DNA from: Pampus argenteus
Taxonomy: Eukaryota > Chordata > Actinopteri > Scombriformes > Stromateidae
Reading direction: 5' to 3'
Assembly (NCBI GenBank): GCA_036937835.1
Contig: CM072880.1
Coordinates: 19,922,001 to 19,986,000 of the forward strand
Length of the DNA: 64,000 bases
Part shown: positions 22,554 through 36,600 of the stretch, piece after piece
Position numbering within the stretch: position 1 is the stretch's first letter
How the letters are laid out: each line of letters opens with the position of its first letter
The notes under the pieces: model-generated
What the model was told of the DNA's origin: nothing
Databases searched by the model: none
The model's input: the letters and a program-made list of their open reading frames with translations, nothing else
Position numbers and translations under genes: made by a program

Positions 22554-24894
22554 GTAGGCAATGTTGAGCTCTACAATCTCCCTATACCACCACCAAAAAA
22601 TGCATTTCACCATGGTTCAAGTTCAAAACGCTGTGATTGTCCTGCAAACCTGGGGGATTTGGTTTCAGTGAAAGATTAAAACAGATATATGTAGCATCAA
22701 GTGAAAATTATTTTTTAATTATAAGTGTCTTTATTGACTCATTGTTGTGACTAAATGCCACAAATTCTTCTAAACCTCTCCCCAACTGTAAGGGAACAAT
22801 GACTGCCGGTCTGCAGATGTTAGGCTTTGTTAATGAGAATTGTTAAAATTCTTTATGAGATATGAACCAGCTTGTCCTTAATACTATTGTCACAAGGCTA
22901 AGGGGAACTGAAGTGTCAGCACATAAATTAAGAAGCATGTAGAGATCTGCAACACTGCATCTTTGGACACTTTAAAAAAAATAATAAATTCCTGAAAACC
23001 CACCTGTTCACCAAGGCCTATGTCCTGGCAATCACAATAATTATACAAAGCCTCGAAAGGCTCTGTATAACAATAACAATAACAATAATAATAATTATTA
23101 TTATTATTATTATTATTGTTGTTGTTGTTGTTGTTGTTATTGTTATTATTATTATTGTTATTATTATACAGAGCCTTTCGAGGCTTTGTATAATTATTGT
23201 GATTGCAAGTGATTGCAGAGTTGAGAGTTAACCAGAGGACATAAGCTGCATTCTTACAGCACCTCAGTAAAGCATCTTAATGCAGACTATCAGTATATAC
23301 AAGTGTATGACCAACAGTCAACCACTTAATCCAAATGTCAGTATACTGTAGCGCCCTCTTCAGGTCATGAAATATCTGTGTTACTCTTTCTTGATAAGGC
23401 ATTACAGCAGCTGTGTCAGACAACTATTGTATCGTTTAATCTAACAACCACACACCTCTACACAAGGATTGTCCAGATGTGAAAGAAGGTGGGTTTTGAA
23501 CCTCTCGCTCAAGTTCTCTTCTACATGCAACATGCAGCAAGAAATGCAACACCAACTAATGCCATCAAGAAAGGACACTGTGCACTGTCTTCTCTATTTT
23601 AACAATTCCATGTGTCTCTTCCCTCTCTCCCACAGGCTATGTGCCCTGTCTTTAGTTTACAATCACCAAATAATTTGGCAAACAATTAATGTATTCATAT
23701 TGAATATGTAACTGCTTAAAGCTGCACTAATGGATATTGTTTTATTAACACCAAAAAACTAAGAATTCCCACCAACTCTGGAATTCCCCTTAACTGGGTG
23801 GAGCATTTTATGGTGTTTCACTTAATTGTTTTAGTTTTACAGAGCATTTACTGTTGCTCTGAGTTTGCTGGATGTGGCATCTTTTGGCAAAGCTGTTAAT
23901 CAGAACTTTAAAATAATGATTAGATAATATGAGTAAGATAATAATATATCAATGCTGTGTTTACAGTATGTTGCACTCCCCACAAATGGCCAAAAAGTCT
24001 ACAGAGGTTTAATTATAGCACCATTAAATTATGTGACCAATAAACACAATTTGGAAACTTAGAACTTTGGGACCTTCATACTAAACACTACCCTCTCCAT
24101 ATCTAATGTTTGATAAATGAAAGCAATAGACAATAGAGAGTTGGTTCACTCATATTGATCTGTTTTGCCCAGACTTCAGATCTAGACTCAAATGATGCAT
24201 ACATATATTTCTGTCACTGTGATTTACATATACCTCCATGCTACCATCAACCTGTCAGTGATTACATTCTTAGAGTTACTGTCTTCCACTCCTTCTGCAT
24301 CACTCTCCCGCACAGTTTTTTTCTTCTTGAGTATAAGACAGACAGAGTCAGCACTTTGCTGCCATCCTGTGGGTGACCGATGTGTGCTTTTTTGTGTTCT
24401 TCCTTTTATCAGGAGACAGCAGGGGTTAAAATGTGCGGTGCTGTATGGTTCTGGCAGATTGTCCTTGCTGCACAGAGTGCAGTACTCAGGCCTTATAGAG
24501 GAGACTCACAAAGGTTTAATCAAATGTGAGATGCCTATAAAGAGATTTGGTTGTTTGTTTATGGTTCTAGCTTCTTAAATTTGAGGATATCTGAACACTG
24601 AATATATATGCAGTTATGGTGATTCCATCTGTATATTGAGGTCAGGAGAGGTGGAACATGGGAAAAAAGAGGTTCACTGATTTCACTAGGTTAGTTGCTA
24701 CAAGGTAATTGTGCAAAATGCAAAAGAGAGTTACACATTTTATTCATCAGGCTCTTTGCTTCAACACACTTAATTATAAACAAAATAATCAAATCAAATT
24801 TTATTTGTATAGCCCAAAGTCACAAAGTAAATAAAAATGAATTACAGTTGATGATAAAATGATAATGGGTTACAATGAATGATGATGAGAGAGA

Positions 24895-24936
<42 letters not shown>

Positions 24937-27900
24937 GTCCCCCAGCAGTCTAGTTCTATGGCAGCATAACTAAGGGATGACCTGAGCCAGTCTTAACTAT
25001 AAGCTTTATCAAAAAGGAAAGTCTTAAGTCTACTCTTAAAGGTGTTGATCGTGTCTGCCTCCCGAACACAGAGTGGTAGTTTATTCCACAGAAGAGGAGC
25101 TTGATAGCTGAAAGCTCTGGCTCCCAATCTACTTTTAGACACTATAGGAACCACAAGGAACCCAGCATCCTGGGAGCGCAGTGTTCTAGTGGGGTGGTAA
25201 GGTACTATGAGCTCTTTTAAATATGATGGTGCCTGACCATGAAGAGCTTTGTAAGTTAGTAGAAGAATTTTAAATTCTATTCTAGATTTAACGGGTAGCC
25301 AGTGCAAGGAAGCCAAAATGGGAGAGATGTGATCTCTGATTTTGGTTCCTGTCAGAACACGTGCAGCAGCATTCTGAATCAGCTGCAAACTCTTAAGAGA
25401 CTTATTAGAGCAGCCTGATAGCAAAGAGTTACAATAGTCCAGCCTAGAAGTAACAAATGCATGGACTAGTTTTTCTGCATCCGCTTGAGAAATGATGCGT
25501 CTGATTTTGGCAATGTTACGCAAGTGGAAGAATGCAGTCCTCAAAATTAGTTTTATATGGTCAATAAAGACAAATCCAAATCATCAATCAAATCAATCAA
25601 AGACAAAATTTAATGGACATTACATTAAATTGACAGGTCTCAGCTTTAATTTGAGTAGGTTTACATCAATGTATAGAACTGTCTTTAACATAGTTTAGGG
25701 GTTCAAACATAATTGGACATTGGCTTTCCCTTGGGATCGGTCCATTATTCTGAATGGCCTCACCACACCCTTCCATCCATTCCTCTCATCCTAGCACCCC
25801 ACTCTCACTCCCACCTCTCCCCTTCAGAGTTTGCTATGGCCCTGCCTCAACCACTCTGGTATCTAGGATACGCTGACACACTCTGCATCGTGATTGGCTA
25901 CTGGCTATATAAGGGTGGGCACACAAAAAAAGGAAGGGAAGGAAAGGGGGAAAAAAAAAGAGGGCGATCCTGGTAGTTAGATGGTTGGCTAAGACAGCAC
26001 GGCTCCAGGCAGAGCACTGAGCACCATTTTAGCAGGAGCTCTTAACCGAGAGAAAAGACGGACAGAGATAAAGACAGAAGAGCAAGCCAGAGGGAGAAAC
26101 ACTGGCCGGTTCGTATGCAGAATACAAACCGTAGAAGCGACTGAGTGTATGTATAGTAGAGAAGAGCGGGCCAGAAAACAAGAGGACGGAGAAGCAGGAG
26201 AATGAACAGGAGAAACGCAGCATCCTGTCCTTTACCTTTCGTCCTGACATCCTGACCGAAAGAAAGCAAAGAGGAACTAAAGGGGGAAGAAAGACGAAAC
26301 GTGGTGGAAGACAGAAAGAAGAAAGAGAGGGGAGGTGTCTGTATCTCAAAGAGGAGAAAGGGAGTAAAGGTGGAGGGGGGGTGGGGGGTGTTCAGCACGT
26401 AACACACAAACAGCTTCACAACGCGAAGATTCACACACACACACAAATAAGCACCCAGCCTCCACGGGCAGGCCGGGGCACCACTGGGCATCGGCAAAGT
26501 GGCAGGAGAAGCAGAGGAGGTGACCGTTGGAGCTGAGCGGAGGAAAAGAGGATTGCTAGAGGACAGCGACGGAGATAGTCGCGGAGGAAGAGGGGACGCG
26601 GTGTGGTGTGGAGGTTCGGCCCTGAGAGAAAGGAGACGTGGGAGGGGCGGCGGCGCTGAGGAGGAGGAAGAGGCCAGGGGACTGATGGCTCGCGGCAGCG
26701 GCTCAGGGAGGTGGAGCAGGCAGAGGATGGGACTCCTCAACACCATGCTGCGCTGCAACCTTCCCCCAGAGACACAGAAGGTGGTGGTGTTCCTCATCAT
26801 GATGCTGCTCATCATCATCAATGTGGTGCTCATGTTCTTGCTGGCCTTCCAGTAGAAGAGACAAACACACACACACACACCACACTGTACACAGGCTTCC
26901 AGAGGAGCAAAAGACTTGAAACCTGAAACAAAGAGAGACCTGGATCAGAGGAGGACTGCCCTGTTGATGACCGGGGCTGCTGGGATTGATGGGTGTCCAA
27001 TGTGGCATCAGCAGAATACAGGTACAACCAGGAAGAAATGCAAGATCACTTTGTGTGAGGTGGGCTGATGTGTGTACGTGTGTGTAGATCACATGTAAAC
27101 GCTGTTTTGTGCTGAGCAGGTAGTGTACAGTGGCTTTGCTGCTGAGTGTTGAAACTGAAGCAACCATGGAAGTCGTGGTCTTCAAAACCAAAACAATGAA
27201 TGAAGGAAAGAGACTCAAAGATTTCAAAATCTGGACATATAAATTCAGACCTCCAGTATTTGGATGGATATATATACCATGTGAGGAGAGTGAAAGAATG
27301 GAAACTTAAGTTGAATGAAATGACCCATTATAATCCACAATAGTATAAAGATCACCCTCTATGGCGAGTTTCAACAGAACTGAATAGACATGATGGATTA
27401 TTGTGCTGATATGACCTACTCTTTTTCTTATTGACTTGCTGCTGTTGCTAAGCTAGTCAGCAGTATAGCAGTGTGTTCAGGTAAACAGAGCTGATATCTC
27501 ATGATAAAGTATTTCAAGTGAGACAGTTTACTGTCACAGTAACCTCAATGTGGTAAATGAGATAAATGACTTTGACTGGATGGATCTACAACAGTCCTCT
27601 CTCATACAGCCTGCTTCTTCAATGGGATTATCTAAATAGATAGTACTGTGAAAAAATAACAAGACTCTATGTACTTTCACACACATCATTCAAAAGGTAT
27701 AAACTATATTCTGTCAACATAGACACTTTGCTTGTTGTGTCATTTTTGAGCCAAAATGACATCAAGCCATTTTTTTCAAACGGCTACATCAATTGCTCAA
27801 ATAATAGGAGAAAAGATCAACAAATTACTGATACTGATTCATTAGCTGAAGAATGAACATCAATTTATAAATATCAATAAACTTGGTCTGTTCTGTACAT

Positions 27901-28924
27901 GTGACATCATTGCACGTCTGTCCGTTCTGGGAGAGGGATCCCTCCTCTGTTGCTCTTCCTGAGGTTTCTTCCACCTTTTTCCCTGTTAAAAGGTTTTTTG
28001 GTGGTCAAGTTTTTCCTCACTCGAATCGAGGGTCTAAGGACAGAGGGTGTCACTCCCTGTACAGATTGTAAAGCCCTCTGAGACAAATGCATTTTGTGAT
28101 TTTGGGCTATATAAATAAAATTGGATTTGATTTGATTTGTTCACAGTTTACATGCAGAGATATTATTTATGGGCGGAATCTTTATTTACGTCCACTTCAA
28201 CTTATCTGAAGCAGGCTTACATCATTTCCCCTGTTTAGTATATTTGATCATTTGTTTGTAAAACGCTTGTTTTCTGATTGATTGGGTTTTAATTTGATGT
28301 TGATGCAAGTGCTACAATTCCTTCATATTTACCTGTTGCCTTGATTCAGTATTATGTCAATTTTGCGATTGCTGTTGAACTATCAATGAAACTCAACACT
28401 TCACATTAAAAGCTGTCCAGTGGCTCAAAAAGATCTCCTGGTAGGCTGGTAGGTTTTTTATCAGTGAATAAAAACACTATTTCAGACAAGATAAAGTGAA
28501 GACAGTGACAGTGGCAGACATATGCTTCATCTAATCACCTGCCAAGTAATTTTTGAAAGTGTCTGCCCTTTTCCAAATAGTTTCCACTAATGACTTCTCA
28601 GATGGTTCTGTGTAACAAACCTTCTGGCATGTCACGTAACTAAATCGGGACTCTCAAAGTCAAGTACCTGTCGTACTGCTCAACATAAGATCATATTCCT
28701 GTAGAAGAGCAGCTTTCTGCTTGCAACGTGAAACAGGAAACAGTCACATTTAAATCCATAGAAAAATCTGTTGTCCAGTTCTCTTAAAATTGTGTTGCTC
28801 CAAGTCAGCCTTTCTTTTACGATTAGAAAGATCTGAATGTATCTAATGTGTATGTTTCTACTGGTAATAAATCATTCACTACAACTGTAAAGTGATGGAA
28901 ATGTACACACCTATTTTTTCCTTT

Positions 28925-28967
<43 letters not shown>

Positions 28968-30587
28968 TAACTTGCCATTGCTGTTACCATGGTGACTCTT
29001 AAGACAAGCTCGATGAGCAAAGTCATAATGCACGACCTGTACATTGATATGTACTTCATGCAGCCATTTACTATTATTATAATATTTAATAAGAGGTTAT
29101 TGTGGTGTCATGTAGTCACAGAGCATTGTAGAGAGAAAGACAGCAGAGGAACAAGATGGTGCGGGTGTGTTGCTTAGCAACAGCCACATTGTCTGTTTTC
29201 CTCATCGCCATGATGGATCAGTGGAGCTGATAGCCATATCACAGAGAGAGAAATGAAATTAGTATATGGTGAGGTGGTGTAAAAGACATTCAGATCCAGG
29301 AGCAGATCCTGCGTAAAAGAAGGATAATGGGCTGATGGTCCAGCAGGATTTGGGTTGCCTCTGCAGGAATGAGAGGATGAACAGCATAACGGATGGTCTA
29401 TCAGGGGGTCGGGCCATGTTGACGCAGTGCAACTGGCAGTGTGTATGAGGTAGTGTGAAATATGACCACTGCAATGTCTTCATCACTAACACAGGCTCTA
29501 TCTCCTCCATGACTTACTCTGTTTCTTCCTCCTCTTCCTTTGTTCTATTCTGTTCTCACACTTCCTCTTTCTGCTATATATTCTTTGTCTCCATCTTATC
29601 CTTCCATCTTGGCCCTGTATTGATTTCTCATGCTGCACTCAGACCTGAAAGCAATCAATGTCTGCTCTCCTCCACCCGCTTGTTAGCCTGTCGAAGCTAA
29701 ATTATAAAGTTGCTGTGAAGAGTAGTATGCTGTTAGCATGTGTGTACTGAAAGGTGGGCTTGCCTTTAACCACATGACACCTATACTGTCCCAAAACAGT
29801 ACTACTGTCCCAGATTTGGTACTAACACAAGTTGCTACTATATTCCAAAGCAGTATGTTGATTAATCTTACTAATATTAATATGAAATATGAACACTAAT
29901 ACTTTGTACTATGAGGACATACAAGATGTGTACTGTCAGGCCGGGACTTAAACAGGACTCAAATGCAGAGGATTTATAGAACCGATTTATATAACAAAAA
30001 AAATAAAAAGTCACTCCTAAGGAGGAAAAACAACTAACGAAATCAAATTCACTCTTTACAGAGGAGAATACTCAAAAAGGCTATAAAGATTAATATCACT
30101 GTGACTAAGGAAAATATACAAAAGTCAAGACTAAAATAATGAGGGGACACAAAAACTCACTATGACTATGGCTGTAAAAGTAACAACAGAAAATATCTTC
30201 ATCAAAGAAGCACATAAACTTACAAGAACACACTGTGGCTATGACGGACAAGAAGGCTTGGGTGATCGACAGAAGACGAAACACTTCAGCAGGTGATTAA
30301 GGATGACGCAGACAATATATACACAGGGTGATGGGAAACAGGTGGAAAACAATCAGGGCAATCAGTGACACATGAGGAAGAGCAAGTGACCTGAAACGAG
30401 AGGACAGGTGAATATCAAAATAAAACAGGAAATGACGAGACAGGACAAAAACCCCACTTGACCTCACTGCGGTGTGACATGTACTAATTAATTGCAATTT
30501 GGTAACTTTGTTGTAACACTAAGTTTAAAAAAATGTGTTATGCTGCTGTTACACTCTAATTTCCCAGTTTTGGGGATTAATAAAGTA

Positions 30588-30685
<98 letters not shown>

Positions 30686-33600
30686 AAACTACAAAATGTT
30701 TCTCTTATGGTCTACTTTTTTGCTTCCTCCAATTCAGTTCAGTTGAAATCAACTTTTGTTTTCTTTTGTTTTCATTATTACTATAATGCATTTGTTTTTC
30801 CAACTTTGAGTGGCACCCTTATTTCTGACACGTGTTGTATTAAATGTTTGTGGCTGTGATTAGAATTACATAAAACTGCCCTGATTTAGCATATCATGTT
30901 GGAATATGCCAGTGACGTAGATTGACTCCATAAAGCTGTTATAAGAATGGTCATACTTCAAGCAGCAGAGGCTTGGAAATCTTTCTTGTATGGGTCAAGC
31001 ACCTACAAAATTACAGTTCCCATAATGCAGTGCTCAAGCATATTTTCAGAATACCCTCAACAGCCATGTCTTTCAAAGACAGGTTGATAAATCTGTAGTC
31101 TCCAAGACCAAGCTGAGATAACCCTGATGACATCACTGTGACATCATCAGGGTTATTGACGCACAGAGGTTAGTACTTATTAATACATGGGCTGAGTAGT
31201 ACTTTATGTGTAAAAGTTTTGGTGTCTCCCCTTAATATAATATGTGAGGGTCAAGTCATGTTAAGGTTACTGATGGGATGAGATTTAGATTTATTTATTT
31301 TTTGCAGTTACATGCTTGAAGTTGCACTTGGCCAACTTCCCAATTAGCTAGCCGTCAGTAATGAAACATTTTGTTTATACAGAATGTATTTTGATTTATG
31401 TCCTTTCCAACACAGTGAAAGAGATTCTTCTCATATCAGATCAGTCTATAAAAACAGTTGTCCCCCTGTACTTCAACTGCAAAAAACCCTTGTTAATTCA
31501 CAATAATAATCTGACAAGCTTTTTGTTCATGCCAAGTGTAAGAATGAATAAATAAATATCCAGAAAAAAACTTGACATACAGCACATGAGGAATTAAATA
31601 ACTTGTAATAATAACAATTTGACTTGTAAAAAAACATTCTTAATTTAAAAAATAAAAAGGCAGCAGAATTCACTCTGAGCCATCAGAAGCCATCAACAGA
31701 TGGATGAAGCAATGTTACTTATTGCATGTTTTAAAAGGGTTGACCAGCACCCCTGTTGCAAACATAACATTAGAGCACACTTTGTATGAAGTCTCTGGTA
31801 TAAAACCGTTCTACATGCTGAAATTAGAAATAATCTGAATCGAACCCTGACCTCTGTCCCTCCTGTGGTGCTTCCTTTGCAGCTGATCAGTGATGGCAGT
31901 GTGGTGTACGCTGAGGCCCTCTGGGACCATGTTACCATGGACGACCAAGAGCTGGGCTTTAAGGCTGGTGATGTCATCGAAGTAGTGGATGCCACTAACA
32001 AGGAGTGGTGGTGGGGTCGCATCATGGACAGTGAGGGCTGGTTCCCTGCCAGCTTTGTACGGGTGAGACAAACTCTGTCCCAGCTGCTGGAATACATACA
32101 AACTACGGTCATGCAATTTTCAATTAGCTGTTTGATTAATGGCTGCAGCTGCTGGAGTATCGGCAGACTGAGTAATATGACTGTTATGAACTTTTTTGTA
32201 ATTTGCAAAATTAGAGTATTAGGTTTTTTTTTTCTTATTTTCATTCAAACTTTACTTTCAAGAACAAAGTGAAACAGCCTAGGCTTTTCAAAATGTTTTT
32301 GTGCTTGTTTCTCCTAATAAATCACAAACACAGCTGTACACCAGAGCTTATTACAAAAAAGAAACTGCATTTAACTATTAGATTTTTGTCGAGAGAATAA
32401 GTAAGAGGAGGATCCGATTGGGGTGAAGCTATGTCAGACAGTGAATGTTTCACCTGTGTCCTTGTCAGTTGCGTGTGAACCAGGATGAACCCATGGACGA
32501 TTATCTAGCCCACCTGGAGGAGCCGCAAACTGGACAGGAGGATCATAAAGGCCTAGGCTTGTTCTTGGGACCTGGTTTACCCTGCAAGGAGCAGATGAGG
32601 ACGAACGTCATCAATGAGATTATGAGCACAGAGAGAGACTACATCAAGCACCTGAAAGACATCTGCGAGGTCCGGTGGTTTAGATGAACATAAAACTACA
32701 TCTTACTGCTTTCTTAAATACACAATGTCTTTATTGATTATTTGTTATTTACAACCTAATTCTCTTCATTTGCCATGGCCAATGGATGACACAGTAATTG
32801 CATTATCAAATAAATTAGCTGTGCAAGCCAAAACGCTGTATCTGTTCTCTTTAACGTTCATTGCCATGCTCTTCCACATACTGTCTACCAAAAAATTCCA
32901 GATAACTAACAAAGGGTTATCTCTCTAGTAGTTATCTCTCTTCTAATTTAGCTTTGCTTAGCCTTGGTGTTAACTCAATATAAATACACTAACTGTTTTA
33001 AACATAGCCTCATGTCTTCCTTTAGTAAGTAATCTCTAACTCTAACAATAATAAAATAATGGATCAGTCAGAAGGACATCTTGTTGGGGACAGCTTATGG
33101 TGCCATTTATGTAAAAGTCAGTTTCTGTGTAAGATGCAACTGTAATCTGTACATAGAGCTAATCTAACACCATGTAGATTCAAGAAAATGAACCAGACTG
33201 TATGAGAAATGGCATGGCTGATGTTGGCATCTGATGTTACATCTGCACTTCTGGCAGTTAAATGGACAGAACAGAAAGAGATATCATATGAATAACTGAT
33301 ATATGAAATGAATAACTAAAAGAGTGAATCTGAAATTATATATATACATACACACACTAAACAAGCTGCGGTGATGGACATATAGGAAGAATAATGGACT
33401 ATATGTATTAGTGTACTGTTATTGTTATAAAAACTGCTTATTTGTCATGTTCTGTTATGCTTCTGCCCGTTGTCTACAAAAATCAGAAAAATGTAAATAA
33501 AACATAGAAATGCCTGTATTTCCCTCAGGGTTACATCAAACAGTGCCGCAAGAGGACAGACATGTTCACTGAGGAGCAGCTTCGTACCATCTTTGGCAAC

Positions 33601-36600
33601 ATTGAAGAGATCTACCGCTTCCAGAGGAAGTTTTTAAAAGGCCTGGAAAAGAAGTTCAACAAGGAGCAGCCGCACCTCAGTGAGATCGGCTGCTGCTTCC
33701 TTGAACATGTAAGCAGAGTCGCAAAAATGTCAATCAGAAGCAGTTGAATCTTGAAAACAGTAGTTTTTAAGAGGATGTTAGTGTACATACAGTATGTGTA
33801 GCACAAGACTCTTAATTACCATACATTGTTGTGATTGCACACATTTAACACACATTTTGTTACTTCTAGGCTGGACTATTGTAACTCTTTGCTATCAGGC
33901 TGCTCTAATAAGTCTCTTAAGAGTTTGCAGCTGATTCAGAACGCTGCTGCACGTGTTCTGACAGGAACCAAAATCAGAGATCACATCTCTCCCATTTTGG
34001 CTTCCTTGCACTGGCTACCCGTTAAATCTAGAATAGAATTTAAAATTCTTCTACTAACTTACAAAGCTCTTCATGGTCAGGCACCATCATATCTAAAAGA
34101 GCTCATAGTACCTTACCACCCCACTAGAACACTGCGCTCCCAGGACGCTGGGTTCCTATAGTGTCCAAAAGTAGATTGGGAGCCAGATCTCTCTCACTCT
34201 CTCTCACTCTCTCTGTCTCTCTCTCTCTCTGTCTCTCTCTCACTCTCTCTGTCTGTGAGAGGAGCATGTGTGGAGGAGCTGAATGAATTTGAGTGTTTGC
34301 TCTTTTTCTATTTTCTATATTTTTTTGTTGTGTGTGTTTGTGAGTATAGTTGTGTTAGTTAGTCTGGTGTTTGTTTGTTTGTTCTTTGGTTAGTCTGGTG
34401 TTTGTTTGGTTGTTCTTTGGTTAGTTCAGTGAGTGGAGCTGGCATGGCGTCCAGCAGCGTTTTCTTTAGGCTGACACGGAGGCACGGCATTAAAATCGGA
34501 GCCGGCTCTCCGTGCAGCGTGGAGGAGGTCGCACTGGCCGTGGGAAAGGTCATCGGGCATGGCTCTGTGAAGTCCGCTGCCCATATGAACAGCGCGGTGG
34601 TCCTGTTCCTGGAGACGGTGGAGCAGGTGAACAGGTTGGCCGGCAACAAAGATCACCTTATCAAACGTCCCCCTGTTAATCAGTGATGACTTTTTAATCA
34701 GAGAGCTGTCCAGACATGGAAAGGTGGTGTCACCCATAAGGAAAGTCCCCCCTGCTGAGACACGTCGTGTCTCACCGCAGGCAGCTCTTCATGTTGCTCA
34801 ATAACAAAGAAGACGACTTTGATTCGGGGGGGGTGTCTTTACCTGGGGGGTACTGCCGGGGAGAAGAAGGAGAAAGACACGGGGGCTACCGAGAAACAAC
34901 CGGGGGAGGCGATGCAGAGCCAGGCTGGTGGGAGCACTGTGGTGAATAGTGAGAGAGAGGAGGTGGGAGATGAAACAGGTGAGGACACAGGTGATACTTC
35001 AGGTAAAGGGGCAGGTGAATTGGTGAAGGATGTGCATGAAATAGGTGAGGGGGGTGAGGCAGGTGAGGTTGTTTGTGAAGTAGGTAAAGGGAATAAAATA
35101 GCAGGTGAACTGGGGGAGGTAGCTGAAACAGGTGAGGTTGAAGAGGCAGGTGAAGCTGTAGGTGAGGTTGTATGTGAGGCTGTATGTGAGGCTGTAGGTA
35201 AGGTGAGTGAGGCTGTATGTGAGGCTGTAGGTAAGGTGAGTGAGGCTGTAGGTGAGGCTGTGAGTAAGGTGAGTGAGGCAGGTAATGTAGCAGAGGAGCT
35301 GTGTGGAGCAGCTGAGGCTGAAGGGGTGGAGGCCTGTGAGGCTAGGTGGGGGTCTGGTTCTCTGAACTACGCAGTAAGAGGAGAAGTGCTCTGACTGTGA
35401 TGGTTGGTGGTAAGGCTGGGCGGCTGGCAGGGAAGCCTGCTGTAGAGAGCGGAGCAGCTCTGTCTGGCAGCAGTGACAGTGAGGGCTGTGTGTCTGACAG
35501 CAGTGACCTGTCTCACACTCAGCAGGCTGCTCAGGTGTATTCAGCTGAGGTACTGAAGGTCTGAAGACGCTAATCTACAGCTCGACAGCCCACTGACTCC
35601 ACAGGAGCTGTACGCTGCACTGCAGAGCATGCAGGGACGAAAGGCTCCAGGCATCGACGGTCTTACTGTGGAGTTTTACAAGGCTTTCTGGGACATCTTG
35701 GCTGGTGATATTTTAGATGTTTTTAACGAGAGCCTGGTGGCTGGGTCGCTGGCTCTGTCGAGTAGGCGAGCCATCATCACCCTCCTGCCTAAGAAAGGAA
35801 ACCTGCAGGACATCAAAAACTGGCGTCCTGTGTCTCTCCTCTGCACAGACTATAAAATACTCTCCAAAGTCTTAGCCAATAGGCTGAGAGGAGTCATGGA
35901 GCAGATTCTCCACCGGGATCAGACTTACTGTGTGCCCGGCAGGTGTATGGTAGATAATATCTACCTCATTCGGGATGTTTTGGAGGTCTCCAGTAAATTA
36001 GGCGTAAATATTGGATTGATCGCATTAGATCAAGAAAAGGATTTTGACCGCGTTGAACACAGCTTCCTTTGGAAGGTCATGGAGAGGTTTGGGTTCAGCG
36101 CTGGTCTCATAGCCAAGATCAAGGTGTTGTACAGTGACATTGAGAGTGTGCTGAAGTTTAATGGCAGCTTGTATGCTCCTTTTTAGAGTGCACAGAGGCG
36201 TCCGGCAGGGCTGTGCACTATCCGGGATGCTCTATGCACTCTCCCTGGAACCCCTGCTTCAGAAGATCAGGTCATCTGTTCGAGGCCTGTCTTTACCTGG
36301 TTTTAACAGCAGTGTGGTTTTATCTGCTTATGCTGATGATGTTGTTGTTTTAGTCAGGGATCAACAGGATGTAAGTGTCATTGAAAATGTTTCTGTTGTG
36401 TCATCTGCGAGGGTGAACTGGGGGAAGAGCGAGGCCCTCGCTGTTGGCGAGTGGCGTGAAGGCCTCCCTGTTCTCCCTCAAGGCCTAATTTGGAAAAGGG
36501 AAGGGCTAAAATATCTGGGTATTTTTTTAGGAAACAACAACATAAAAAAAGAACTGGGAGAATATTGTAGCCAAAGTTGACTGCAAATTGGCTAAGTGGA

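Noticed and set aside
26499..26684. Upstream extension of the microprotein frame to give 118 residues
   Set aside because: The frame is open but begins with GTG. In a vertebrate the first usable ATG is at 26,685 or 26,727, so I did not call the longer form.
26042..26878. Long minus-strand open frame opposite the microprotein gene
   Set aside because: It is the complement of a purine-rich leader. Its Ser/Pro/Leu-rich translation has no domain, and its existence follows from base composition.
30588..30685. Regular repeats considered as a CRISPR array
   Set aside because: There are no spacers. It is a simple tetranucleotide repeat in a vertebrate genome.
30492..30686. ORF of repeated Tyr-Leu-Ser-Ile
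   Set aside because: It is a translation of the ATCT microsatellite.
34819..35394. Gly/Glu/Val repeat protein as a host gene
   Set aside because: It lies inside the Tx1-like element, lacks splice sites and conserved features, and is best explained as an expanded, decaying ORF1 linker.
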